64,000 bases of DNA, from assembly GCF_900155545.1 (NCBI RefSeq), contig NZ_LT732526.1, positions 1,370,796-1,434,795 of the forward strand, given 5' to 3'. The notes beneath the pieces were generated by a model. The model had not been told where the DNA came from. It worked only from the letters and a program-made list of their open reading frames with translations, and made no database searches. This document shows positions 50,593 through 58,530 of this stretch, one piece after another (the stretch's first letter is position 1; each line of letters opens with the position of its first letter). The position numbers and the translations under genes were made by a program. Source of the DNA: Clostridium sp. Marseille-P2415. Its GTDB lineage: Bacteria; Bacillota; Clostridia; Lachnospirales; Lachnospiraceae.

Positions 50593-51993
50593 ATGAAACA
50601 GTTTATGGACAAAGACTTTTTACTGTCTACCGACGCAGCAAAGACCCTTTATCACACCTATGCCGAAGAAATGCCGATCGTAGACTACCACTGCCACATC
50701 AATCCACAGGAAATCTATGAAGACCGTAAGTTCGATACCATCACTCAGGTCTGGTTAGGCGGCGACCATTACAAATGGCGCCAGATGCGTTCCAACGGCG
50801 TGGATGAGAAATACATTACCGGCGATGCGTCTGACCGCGAGAAATTCCAGAAGTGGGCGGAAACCATGCCAAAGTTAATCGGCAATCCCCTGTATCACTG
50901 GAGCCACTTGGAGCTGCAGAGATATTTTGGCTATACCGGCTATTTAAACGGTGACACCGCAGAAGAAGTATGGAATTTATGCAACAAAAAGCTCCGGGAA
51001 AACTCCATGAGCGTCCGTAACATTATCCGCCAGTCCAACGTAAAGTTAATCTGCACCACCGATGACCCTGCCGATACCCTGGAATGGCATCAGAAAATTG
51101 CAGCTGATTCCTCCTTCGAAGTAAAAGTGCTTCCCGCATGGAGACCGGATAAGGCTATGAACATCGAAAAACCGGATTTTTCAGCCTACCTGGCAAAATT
51201 ATCTGCTGCAAGCGGCATAGAGATTAAGGATTTCGCTTCCTTAAAAGCTGCGTTAAAGAACCGTATGGAATTCTTTAAGAGCCAGGGATGCTGCGTATCC
51301 GATCATGCGCTTGAATATGTCATGTACGCTCCGGCCGGCGAGGCAGAGCTTGAAGTGATCTTTGCAAACGGACTTTCCGGTAAAACCGTCTCCAGGGAGG
51401 ACGAGTTAAAATACAAGACAGCTTTTATGTTATTCGTCGCAAAAGAATACAACCGCATGGGCTGGGTGATGCAGCTGCATTACGGCTGTAAGCGCGACAA
51501 CAACGCCCTGATGTATGCAAACCTGGGACCGGATACCGGTTATGACTGCATCAATAACTACGCTCCATCCGCGCAGATGGCAGATTTCTTAAACGCATTA
51601 AGCGCAACCGATGAGATCCCGAAAACCATCATCTACTCCTTAAATCCAAATGACAATGCCTCCATCGGTACCATCATTGGCTGTTTCCAGAGCAGATTTC
51701 CCGGAAAGATCCAGCAGGGCTCCGCATGGTGGTTCAACGATCACAAAATCGGCATGACCGAGCAGATGACCTCCCTGGCAAACTTAGGATGCCTTGGAAA
51801 CTTCATCGGAATGCTCACCGACTCCAGAAGCTTTTTATCCTACACCAGGCACGAATACTTCCGCAGAATCCTCTGCGAACTGATCGGCGGATGGGTGGAA
51901 AGCGGAGAATATCCAAATGACCAGAAGGCGCTGAAGGAGATCATCGAAGGCATTTCCTATAATAATGCGGTAAAATACTTTGACTTTTTATAA
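50593..51993 (+). CDS. uxaC: Glucuronate (uronate) isomerase
   Basis: 466 aa, full length. It isomerises D-glucuronate to fructuronate and D-galacturonate to tagaturonate. The amidohydrolase-fold motifs are visible: PIVDYHCHINPQEI (HxH), DNNALMYANLGPDTGYD, and the C-terminal WWFNDHKIGMTEQMTSLANLGCLGNFIGMLTDSRSFLSYTRHEYFRR. GGAGG precedes ATG 50593. It sits in the uronate region with KDG kinase and KDPG aldolase, but uxaA/uxaB/uxuA are not in the window. A terminator follows. Confidence 0.96.
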   Translation: MKQFMDKDFLLSTDAAKTLYHTYAEEMPIVDYHCHINPQEIYEDRKFDTITQVWLGGDHYKWRQMRSNGVDEKYITGDASDREKFQKWAETMPKLIGNPLYHWSHLELQRYFGYTGYLNGDTAEEVWNLCNKKLRENSMSVRNIIRQSNVKLICTTDDPADTLEWHQKIAADSSFEVKVLPAWRPDKAMNIEKPDFSAYLAKLSAASGIEIKDFASLKAALKNRMEFFKSQGCCVSDHALEYVMYAPAGEAELEVIFANGLSGKTVSREDELKYKTAFMLFVAKEYNRMGWVMQLHYGCKRDNNALMYANLGPDTGYDCINNYAPSAQMADFLNALSATDEIPKTIIYSLNPNDNASIGTIIGCFQSRFPGKIQQGSAWWFNDHKIGMTEQMTSLANLGCLGNFIGMLTDSRSFLSYTRHEYFRRILCELIGGWVESGEYPNDQKALKEIIEGISYNNAVKYFDFL

Positions 51994-52006
51994 TACGTAC
52001 CGATAC

Positions 52007-52036
52007 AAAAGGCAGGTCCCAAAAGACCTGCCTTTC
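52007..52036. terminator. Terminator after uxaC
   Basis: Stem AAAGGCAGGTC/GACCTGCCTTT, loop CCAAAA; A/T flanks on both strands between convergent uxaC and the merR gene. Confidence 0.75.
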
Positions 52037-52060
52037 ATGTAGCCGGATATTTTTCAGCTT

Positions 52061-52786
52061 TTATTTCTGTTCTTCAGAAGCAACCTCAATGCAATATCCA
52101 GTATGTCCGCACTGGGGACATTTTAATTTTCGCGTTTTTGGCGTATGTCTGGAAAAAAAGAATTCTCCCGGCATTGGTTTAAACTTTGTATCGCATTCCG
52201 CGCAGATATACTCTGTGTTTTTGTAGTATAACCTGACCAGCAATATTCCTGTCAGAACAACGGCCGGCATAACGATTGCATAGGATTGCCAAATCCCTTT
52301 TGCGATCCAAAGAACCAGCGTTCCAACTTGAGCGGCGGTCATAAAAAGACCAAAGACAAACATAGTAACATAAGTTCTTTTAAGTTTCTTCTTACCATTC
52401 ATCATGTTCTTTATGTCGCTTATGGAATGAACCGGAATCCTGCCGGTATCACGGATGCTCTCCCTGACAGCCTGAATCAGATCCAACTGCTTTTGCCTGT
52501 CTTTGATTTCATGGCCGATTTGTTTTGTCTGCTCATCAAGCAATAACAACAGCACTTTACCGGGACTGTCGTTATCTAATATGCCCTTAATCGAGCCAAG
52601 CGTCAGTCCTAAAGCTTTTAACAAACAGATCAGGTGCAATTGATTTAAATCATCATCGGAATACAGACGCCTGCCACCCTCCGTAAGCCCGGAAGGTTTC
52701 AGCAGTTCTTTCGTATCATAGAACTGCACGGTCCGGACAGAGACACCACACAATTTAGCTATTTCTCCGGTTGTGTATTGCGGCAT
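52061..52786 (-). CDS. MerR-type regulator with membrane segments and zinc ribbon
   Basis: 241 aa from ATG 52786 (MPQYTTGEIAKLCGVSVRTVQFYDTKELLKPSG) with GGAGGTG upstream. The MerR HTH is at ~5-75 with a short coiled-coil dimer helix to ~115 (LLDEQTKQIGHEIKDRQKQL). Two hydrophobic segments follow (~140-160 and ~167-190). The tail has CAECDTKF and, twenty residues on, CPQCGHTGYC, a zinc ribbon. A membrane-bound MerR with a zinc ribbon is unusual and suggests sensing at the membrane. No target gene is adjacent; the promoter has the 19-bp spacer expected for self-control. Confidence 0.8.
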   Translation of the reverse strand: MPQYTTGEIAKLCGVSVRTVQFYDTKELLKPSGLTEGGRRLYSDDDLNQLHLICLLKALGLTLGSIKGILDNDSPGKVLLLLLDEQTKQIGHEIKDRQKQLDLIQAVRESIRDTGRIPVHSISDIKNMMNGKKKLKRTYVTMFVFGLFMTAAQVGTLVLWIAKGIWQSYAIVMPAVVLTGILLVRLYYKNTEYICAECDTKFKPMPGEFFFSRHTPKTRKLKCPQCGHTGYCIEVASEEQK

Positions 52787-52807
52787 AAAACTCACCTCCT
52801 TGTACTT

Positions 52808-52838
52808 ATACTATCACATGACGTAACGTCACTAGCAA
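52808..52838 (-). promoter_or_regulatory. MerR-type promoter with 19-bp spacer
   Basis: Minus strand TTGCTA, 19-base spacer, TAGTAT. The spacer contains the palindrome GACGT-T-ACGTC. The long spacer with a central dyad is the hallmark of MerR-controlled promoters. Confidence 0.75.
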
Positions 52839-52893
52839 GGGGTAACGTAAGAGGATTTTTTAAAAGTTCAGAAAGTCCATGCAGTTTCCTTCC

Positions 52894-52932
52894 AAAAAGG
52901 GTCCGCCCATAATATAGAGCGAACCCTTTTTT
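52894..52932 (-). terminator. Terminator of rnf operon
   Basis: Minus strand AAGGGTTCGC … GCGGACCCTT with a TTTTT tail, just after rnfB. Confidence 0.8.
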
Positions 52933-52935
52933 CTA

Positions 52936-53724
52936 TTACACGATTACCTTCACCGGACATTTAGCCGCGCATTTCCCACAGTTCGTACACTTCTCGTAGT
53001 CAATGACCGCAACATTGTTATCCATATGAATTGCATCAAATTCACACTGCTTTGTACAAAGCGTACAGGCGATACAGCCCGCATCGCATTTGGCTTTCAC
53101 GTCTTTGCCCTTATCATGGGAATTACACTGAACCAGATGCTCTGACTTATAAGGAACCAGATCAATCAGATTGTTCGGGCAGGAGGCAACGCATTTGCCG
53201 CAGGCAACACATTTCTCCTTATCCACGACTGCCACACCGTCGACCACGTGGATCGCATCAAATTCACACGCCTTTACACAGGAGCCGTAGCCCATGCAGC
53301 CATAGACACAGGCCTTTTCGCCGGACCCGGGAACAACGGAAACCTTCCGGCAGTCATCAATTCCGTAATAATTATACTGGACCTTTGTCTTATCGCAGGT
53401 TCCCTTGCATTTTACAAATGCAACCTTCTTATCAGAAGAACCGGCCGAAACGCCCATGATCGCACCGATCTTTTCTGCTACTGCCGCACCGCCTACCGGA
53501 CAGGCCCCGACGTCTGCCTGGCCTGCCGCAATGGCCTTTGCAAGGGCATCACACCCTGCGTAGCCGCAGCCGCCGCAATTGTTGCCGGGAAGCTCATTGC
53601 GGACAAAAATCTCTCTTTCATCTACTTCTACTTTAAACTTTTCACTGGCAATCCCCAGGAACACACCGATCAGAATACCGATGATGCCTACAACGGCTGC
53701 CGCATAAATGATACCTGTTACCAT
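52936..53724 (-). CDS. rnfB: Rnf complex subunit RnfB
   Basis: 262 aa. N-terminal membrane anchor (~3-25), then the Fe-S domain GNNCGGCGYAGCDALAKAIAAG (4Fe-4S of the [NC-GGC-x-C] type). Two pairs of ferredoxin clusters follow: CVYGCMGYGSCVKAC / CVACGKCVASCP and CIACTLCTKQC / CTNCGKCAAKCP. It accepts electrons from ferredoxin on the cytoplasmic face. Last gene of the C-D-G-E-A-B order of acetogenic/fermentative Clostridia. GGAGG precedes ATG 53724; ends at the terminator. Confidence 0.97.
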   Translation of the reverse strand: MVTGIIYAAAVVGIIGILIGVFLGIASEKFKVEVDEREIFVRNELPGNNCGGCGYAGCDALAKAIAAGQADVGACPVGGAAVAEKIGAIMGVSAGSSDKKVAFVKCKGTCDKTKVQYNYYGIDDCRKVSVVPGSGEKACVYGCMGYGSCVKACEFDAIHVVDGVAVVDKEKCVACGKCVASCPNNLIDLVPYKSEHLVQCNSHDKGKDVKAKCDAGCIACTLCTKQCEFDAIHMDNNVAVIDYEKCTNCGKCAAKCPVKVIV

Positions 53725-53741
53725 TGTTTCGTCTCCTCCTT

Positions 53742-54317
53742 TTATATTAATCCGGAAAATCCGAAAAATGCGATTGCCATCAGGCCGGCGGTAATCAGGA
53801 CAATCGGTGACCCCTTAAAGGAATACGGAATGTCATTATTTTCGATTCTCTCACGGACACCTGCCAGCATTATGATGGCAATGGTGAAACCTACGGATAT
53901 GCCGATGCCGTTTACAACGCTTTCCAGGACGTTATAAGCCTTCTGCACGTTGGTCAGCGCCACGCCCAGAACCGCGCAGTTGGTTGTGATCAAAGGAAGA
54001 TACACGCCCAGTGCTTCATAAAGGGCCGGCATGGATTTCTTTAAAAACATTTCTACAAACTGTACCAGGGCTGCAATGACCAGAATGAACACAATGGTCT
54101 GTAAAAATTCCAGATTGAGTCCCACTAAGATTCCCTTGTAAATCACGCTGGTAACAAAAGCCGCAATGGTGATTACGAAGATAACGGCTGCGCCCATACC
54201 GGCAGAAGTCTTCACATTTTTGGAAACTCCAAGGAACGGACAAAGGCCAAGGAACTGGCTGAGCACTACGTTGTTAACCAATGCGGAGCCAATGGCAATT
54301 AATAACAATTCTTTCAT
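53742..54317 (-). CDS. rnfA: Rnf complex subunit RnfA
   Basis: 191 aa integral membrane protein with six helices (ELLLIAIGSALVNNVVLSQFLGLCPFLGVSK at the start). ATG 54317 lies eight bases from GGAGG; an upstream TTG is not needed. RnfA and RnfE form the homologous membrane core that holds a 2Fe-2S centre between them. Conserved Cys is visible in FLGLCPFLG and TTNCAVLG. Adjacent to rnfE and rnfB with short gaps. Confidence 0.96.
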   Translation of the reverse strand: MKELLLIAIGSALVNNVVLSQFLGLCPFLGVSKNVKTSAGMGAAVIFVITIAAFVTSVIYKGILVGLNLEFLQTIVFILVIAALVQFVEMFLKKSMPALYEALGVYLPLITTNCAVLGVALTNVQKAYNVLESVVNGIGISVGFTIAIIMLAGVRERIENNDIPYSFKGSPIVLITAGLMAIAFFGFSGLI

Positions 54318-54329
54318 CAATCCATCCTC

Positions 54330-55124
54330 CTATTCGTCTTTCTTGGAATTCGCAGCATTTGATTCTGCTGCTTTCTTTGCTGCTTCTGCCTTCTTTGCTG
54401 CCAGGGCTTCCTCCTCTGCCTGCGTCTTCCTGGTCTGAAGGACCTCATGATTGGACATACAGGAGGAACCGGTACAGGAAGCACAGTTGCCGCCGCATGC
54501 CAGTTTTGACTGAGGAACAGAGCCGTTGCTTGCGGATGGAGCTTTAAACTTATTCTGAAGCGCTGTTAAAATGGACAGTACGAAGAATGCTCCCGGAGCA
54601 AGAACGAAAATAGCAATGTGGTAATCCTCCGGAATGACGGTGTGGCCGAATATCGCACCTGCACCTAAAATCTCACGGACAAGACCGATACAGGTAAGAG
54701 CCATGGAAAAGCCAAGTCCCATACCGATTCCGTCAAAGGTAGATGCCACCACACCGTTCCTGGACGCATAAGATTCCGCACGGCCTAAAATAATACAGTT
54801 TACCACGATAAGTGGAATATAGATACCAAGTGCGGAATACAGGCTTGGAACATATGCCTGCAAAAGAAGCTGCACAATGGTAACCAGAGTCGCAACGATA
54901 ACGATATAAGCCGGAATTCTGACACGGTCCGGAATAATCTTTCGAAGCGCCGAAATAATCATATTGGAAAATAACAGTACCACAGTAGTGGAAAGCCCCA
55001 TGCCTAAACCGTTAACAGCTGATGTGGTAACAGCCAGAGTCGGGCACATACCAAGCATCAGGACGAAGGTAGGGTTTTCTTTTACGATACCGTTATATAA
55101 ACGTTCTGTACATTTGTTGTTCAT
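54330..55124 (-). CDS. rnfE: Rnf complex subunit RnfE with Cys-rich tail
   Basis: 264 aa. The first ~205 residues are the six-helix RnfE/NqrD core (YNGIVKENPTFVLMLGMCPTLAVTTSAVNGLGMG … IPLIVVNCIILGRAES). A C-terminal extension of ~55 residues follows, with the cluster CGGNCASCTGSSC and an Ala/Lys/Glu-rich end (EEEALAAKKAEAAKKAAE). The core length is normal; the extension is absent from typical RnfE. Its cysteines could bind a metal or Fe-S centre on the cytoplasmic side, which is only an inference. GGAGG precedes ATG 55124. Confidence 0.93.
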   Translation of the reverse strand: MNNKCTERLYNGIVKENPTFVLMLGMCPTLAVTTSAVNGLGMGLSTTVVLLFSNMIISALRKIIPDRVRIPAYIVIVATLVTIVQLLLQAYVPSLYSALGIYIPLIVVNCIILGRAESYASRNGVVASTFDGIGMGLGFSMALTCIGLVREILGAGAIFGHTVIPEDYHIAIFVLAPGAFFVLSILTALQNKFKAPSASNGSVPQSKLACGGNCASCTGSSCMSNHEVLQTRKTQAEEEALAAKKAEAAKKAAESNAANSKKDE

Positions 55125-55135
55125 CTTCCCACCTC

Positions 55136-55750
55136 CTATTTATTGATGCAGTTATGCACATAATATAATGCTGCATTGACTGCATTGGTTGTTGCACTGG
55201 ATGTAATGGTAGCACCGCTGATGGCATTGATTTCAGCCTCCCCGGCATTGCCGGATTTGGTGACCGTAAGGGAATCGGCATTCTTTCCCGCATACTGGTC
55301 TTTGAACGCAGGTTCTTCTGCCTTTAAGCCCAGCCCCGGTGTATCGCTGATTTCAAGAAACTCAATGCCGTTTATGGTACCGTCTTCCTTGATACCTACG
55401 GATAGCTTTACGGTTCCGCCGTAGCTGTCATCGGAATAGGAAGTAATAACATAACCGAGAACGGCTCCGCTTGCATCCACTGCCTGAAGTGCATTATCCA
55501 CGCCTACATTCCCAAAGCTCTGGGTAAGCAGCTCTGTATTACAGGCTTCCATGGCATCCTTCATCTTGTCATCAGACTTGAAATCCGTTGCTTCCGGGAA
55601 TACCGCCTTATAAGCTTCTAAATTTGCCGCCAGGGTCGCCTTCTCAATGGGCGCCTTTGTGATCTGATAAGCACCGCCCAGCAAAAAACCGGAAATCAGG
55701 GTAATAACAAATAAAATCACTGCGTCTTTCATAAATCCGCCGCTCTTCAT
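55136..55750 (-). CDS. rnfG: Rnf complex subunit RnfG
   Basis: 204 aa from ATG 55750 (MKSGGFMKDAVILFVITLISG), eight bases after GGAGGG; the frame reaches further upstream into rnfD but has no site. One N-terminal membrane helix, then the external FMN-binding domain with the covalent flavin motif SGATITS (~186) and the LGLKAEEPAFKDQY region. The FMN is attached to the Thr of S/T-G-A-T by ApbE. Between rnfD and rnfE, start adjacent to the rnfD stop. Confidence 0.95.
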   Translation of the reverse strand: MKSGGFMKDAVILFVITLISGFLLGGAYQITKAPIEKATLAANLEAYKAVFPEATDFKSDDKMKDAMEACNTELLTQSFGNVGVDNALQAVDASGAVLGYVITSYSDDSYGGTVKLSVGIKEDGTINGIEFLEISDTPGLGLKAEEPAFKDQYAGKNADSLTVTKSGNAGEAEINAISGATITSSATTNAVNAALYYVHNCINK

Positions 55751-55751
55751 C

Positions 55752-56675
55752 TTACCTGCCCTCCTTTCCAAATGCTTTCGGAAGGGAAATCTTCTCAATC
55801 AGAGGCACCAGAATATTGCTGATGATGATAGCATAGGAAACTCCCTCCGCAGAACCGCCGAAAAGACGGAACAATCCGGTCAGTACACCTAAAAGGATCC
55901 CGAAAAGGATCTGTCCTTTTGGAGTGATCGGGCTGGTCACATAATCGGTAGCCATAAAGAACGCTCCGAAGATGATGCCGCCGCCGCATAAATGAGCCAG
56001 TACATACATCAGGTCATGCTGACCGAAAATAAATACAAAAACAGAAAAAGTAATCAGATAGGCAGCCGGGATCCGGATGGAAATCACCTTTCTGATTATG
56101 AGATAAGCTGCGCCTATGAGCAGGGCGATAACAGATACCTCGCCAATGGTTCCGGGAATCTTTCCGATGAACATGGCTGTTACGTCAACTGCCTGACCGG
56201 CCTTTAACGCAGCAAGCGGCGTAGGGCTTACAACCGCATCGTTATATGTAAACGTGGTCATCTTTCCTGCAAAGGAAATGAGCAGGAAGCACCTTGCCGC
56301 CAAAGCCGGGTTCATGAAATTCTGGCCCAGACCGCCATATAACTGTTTTACAACGATGACAGCGAAAACGCCGCCCAGGAATGGGATCCATAACGGAATG
56401 GCCGGAGGCATATTAAGGCCCAGGATCATTCCGGTTACCAGAGCACTTCCGTCACTTACCGTGACAGGTTTTCCCATCAGGGTCTCGAATACATATTCAC
56501 TGAGAACACAGGATAATACACTGATCAGTAAAACCAGTGCCGCTTTTATTCCAAACTGGTATACACCATACGCAGCAGCCGGGATCATGGCAATGGCAAC
56601 ATCCAGCATGATATTCTGTGTTGTTACCTGATCCCTGACATGAGGTGATGATGATACGTTCAATAATTTACTCAT
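55752..56675 (-). CDS. rnfD: Rnf complex subunit RnfD
   Basis: 307 aa with about ten membrane helices. The start is LLNVSSSPHVRDQVTTQNIMLDVAIAMIPAAAYG. The conserved GSALVTGMILGLNMPPAIPLW and LGQNFMNPALAARCFLLISF mark it as RnfD/NqrB. The covalent FMN site is in the SPTPLAAL segment by homology to RnfD proteins. It forms the ion path together with RnfA, RnfE and RnfG. GGAGGG precedes ATG 56675. Confidence 0.95.
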   Translation of the reverse strand: MSKLLNVSSSPHVRDQVTTQNIMLDVAIAMIPAAAYGVYQFGIKAALVLLISVLSCVLSEYVFETLMGKPVTVSDGSALVTGMILGLNMPPAIPLWIPFLGGVFAVIVVKQLYGGLGQNFMNPALAARCFLLISFAGKMTTFTYNDAVVSPTPLAALKAGQAVDVTAMFIGKIPGTIGEVSVIALLIGAAYLIIRKVISIRIPAAYLITFSVFVFIFGQHDLMYVLAHLCGGGIIFGAFFMATDYVTSPITPKGQILFGILLGVLTGLFRLFGGSAEGVSYAIIISNILVPLIEKISLPKAFGKEGR

Positions 56676-56686
56676 ACTTCACCCTC

Positions 56687-58009
56687 CTACGCTTTCTTCC
56701 TGCTTGCTGCAACTTCTTTACGCATCTCTTTAAATGCCTGGGTAAGAGGTCTCCTGGCCGGGCAAACATACGTACAGCAGCCGCATTCACAGCATTCCAT
56801 ACCATCTAATTTTACAAATCTTTCCATGTCAGATCTTTCCGCCGCATCCATCATCATCTGCGGGATGACATGGCTCGGGCATACATTTACGCATCTTCCG
56901 CAGCGGATGCATGCGGTCGGCGCGTTCTCTGCAACCTCATCCTTTGTCAGGCATGTAAGCGCAGAAGAAGTTTTTGTAACCGGAATATTTAAGTTAAATA
57001 ATGCCTGGCCCATCATAGGGCCTCCGGAAATCACCTTTTCCGGCTCTGTCTTAAATCCGCCGGAAGCCTCCAAAAGCTCGGTATAGCTGGTTCCGGTCCT
57101 CACGCTGTAGTTCTGGGGATTTGCTACGGCATCTCCTGTCACCGTAACAATACGGCGGATAAGCGGAGTGCTCTTAGCAACAGCATTGTAAATGGAGATA
57201 ACCGTATCCACGTTATCCACGATGCAGCCTGCGTCTGCCGGAAGCATGGAAGAATTGATCTTTCTTCCTGTCACCGCATAGATCAGGGTACGTTCACCGC
57301 CCTGTGGGTATTTTGTCTTTAACGGACAAACGGTGATTCTCGGTTCATCTTTCACAAGCTCCGTCATTAACCTGATCGCTTCCGGTTTGTTATTTTCAAT
57401 GCCGATCACTCCCTTTGCATTATCAAAAAGCTGAAGGATTATATTCAATCCCCTGATAATGCTCTCAGGCTCTTCCAGCATCATGCGGTAATCGGAAGTT
57501 AAGTACGGCTCACACTCCGCTCCGTTGACGATGACCGTATCGATCTTTGATTCATCCTTTGGCGTGAGTTTTACGTGTGTCGGAAAACCCGCGCCTCCCA
57601 GCCCTACAATACCGGCCTCTTTCACAATGTTGCGGATCTCTTCTTTTGATAAGGTCTTTGGATCACGCTCGGCTCCAAATCCCTCCACCGCCTGATACTG
57701 CCCATCGTTCTCAATGATGACAGACGGTACCATAGAACCGTTTGCAACCATTCTTGGTTCAATGGTCTTTACCGTTCCTGAAACGGAGCTGATCACGCAA
57801 GCAGAAATAAAGCCGCCCGGCTCCCCGATCTTCTGACCAACCAGCACCTGGTCACCCGCTGCCACCAAAGGCTTTGCTGGTGCGCCGATATGCTGGGACA
57901 GCGGGAACACCATCTCGCCTTTTGGCTGCAGCACTTGTACAGGTTTACTTTCCGACAGTTCTTTTCCCTCGTAAGGGTGAACGCCGCCTTTAAATGTAGC
58001 CAAACCCAT
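56687..58009 (-). CDS. rnfC: Rnf complex subunit RnfC
   Basis: 440 aa soluble NADH/flavin subunit. It has the flavin/NAD-binding GLGGAGFPTHVKLTP, a SLBB-like stretch (~250-320), and two 4Fe-4S clusters near the C-terminus: CIRCGRCVNVCPSHVIP and CCECGCCTYVCPARRPL. It transfers electrons between the membrane part and NAD+. First gene of the operon, behind a sigma-A promoter at 58080-58108. AGAGGG precedes ATG 58009. Confidence 0.96.
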   Translation of the reverse strand: MGLATFKGGVHPYEGKELSESKPVQVLQPKGEMVFPLSQHIGAPAKPLVAAGDQVLVGQKIGEPGGFISACVISSVSGTVKTIEPRMVANGSMVPSVIIENDGQYQAVEGFGAERDPKTLSKEEIRNIVKEAGIVGLGGAGFPTHVKLTPKDESKIDTVIVNGAECEPYLTSDYRMMLEEPESIIRGLNIILQLFDNAKGVIGIENNKPEAIRLMTELVKDEPRITVCPLKTKYPQGGERTLIYAVTGRKINSSMLPADAGCIVDNVDTVISIYNAVAKSTPLIRRIVTVTGDAVANPQNYSVRTGTSYTELLEASGGFKTEPEKVISGGPMMGQALFNLNIPVTKTSSALTCLTKDEVAENAPTACIRCGRCVNVCPSHVIPQMMMDAAERSDMERFVKLDGMECCECGCCTYVCPARRPLTQAFKEMRKEVAASRKKA

Positions 58010-58079
58010 TTAACTAACCCTCTTTCTCTACAATTCTTTGTCTCTCCCGGCAAAATTTCAGTATTCTGCCACCTAGAAC

Positions 58080-58108
58080 AGTATATCATAATTTGTAACT
58101 TGAAACAA
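58080..58108 (-). promoter_or_regulatory. Sigma-A promoter of rnf operon
   Basis: Minus strand TTGTTT, 17-base spacer, TATACT, about 70 bases before ATG of rnfC. Confidence 0.7.
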
Positions 58109-58424
58109 TGCAAAATTAAATATTGTATACTGTGTTTTTAATGTAATTACATCCATTTATCACAAGAATTGTCCTGATATACCGGCCTTTTTCCTGTTAA
58201 ATACGTAACAATGCTTATTAACACAGGTTATGCTATGTTTTTAGAAAAAAACAATTACTTCAATCATCTTTTTCCTTTTTCCCTATAAGCTGCCCTTTTT
58301 TGACAGTGTTTTTAATTTTGTACATACCACTTTGTGAAATTTTTATTTATTTCATGCAACTTATAAAAGTTTTTTTTATATTTACGCAATATTTTTTATC
58401 ATTTACGCCCTTTATTTATTAAAA

Positions 58425-58502
58425 TTTTTAATAAACAAAAGGGAGCATTTCAAAAACAAAATCATTCAAAACTGCAGGATGATCGTTTTTATCCATGCTC
58501 CC
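58425..58502 (-). terminator. Terminator of ABC exporter operon
   Basis: Arms GGGAGCAT/ATGCTCCC enclosing a long 46-base loop, followed on the minus strand by TTTTGTTTATT. Confidence 0.55.
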
Positions 58503-58530
58503 TGTATGGAGGAAAGGAATGAGGCCCGGT

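Larger units (their letters stand above)
58010..58530. other. AT-rich intergenic region between rnf operon and ABC exporter
   Basis: 521 bp, strongly AT-rich, with no credible gene on either strand. It holds the rnf promoter (58080-58108) and, at the far end, the terminator of the ABC exporter operon (58425-58502). The T-rich middle (58250-58440) has no recognised structure. Confidence 0.6.

Noticed and set aside
53248-53937. 229-codon plus-strand frame opposite rnfB/rnfA
   Set aside because: Antisense shadow of genes with clear Fe-S and membrane motifs; no ribosome site or family signature.
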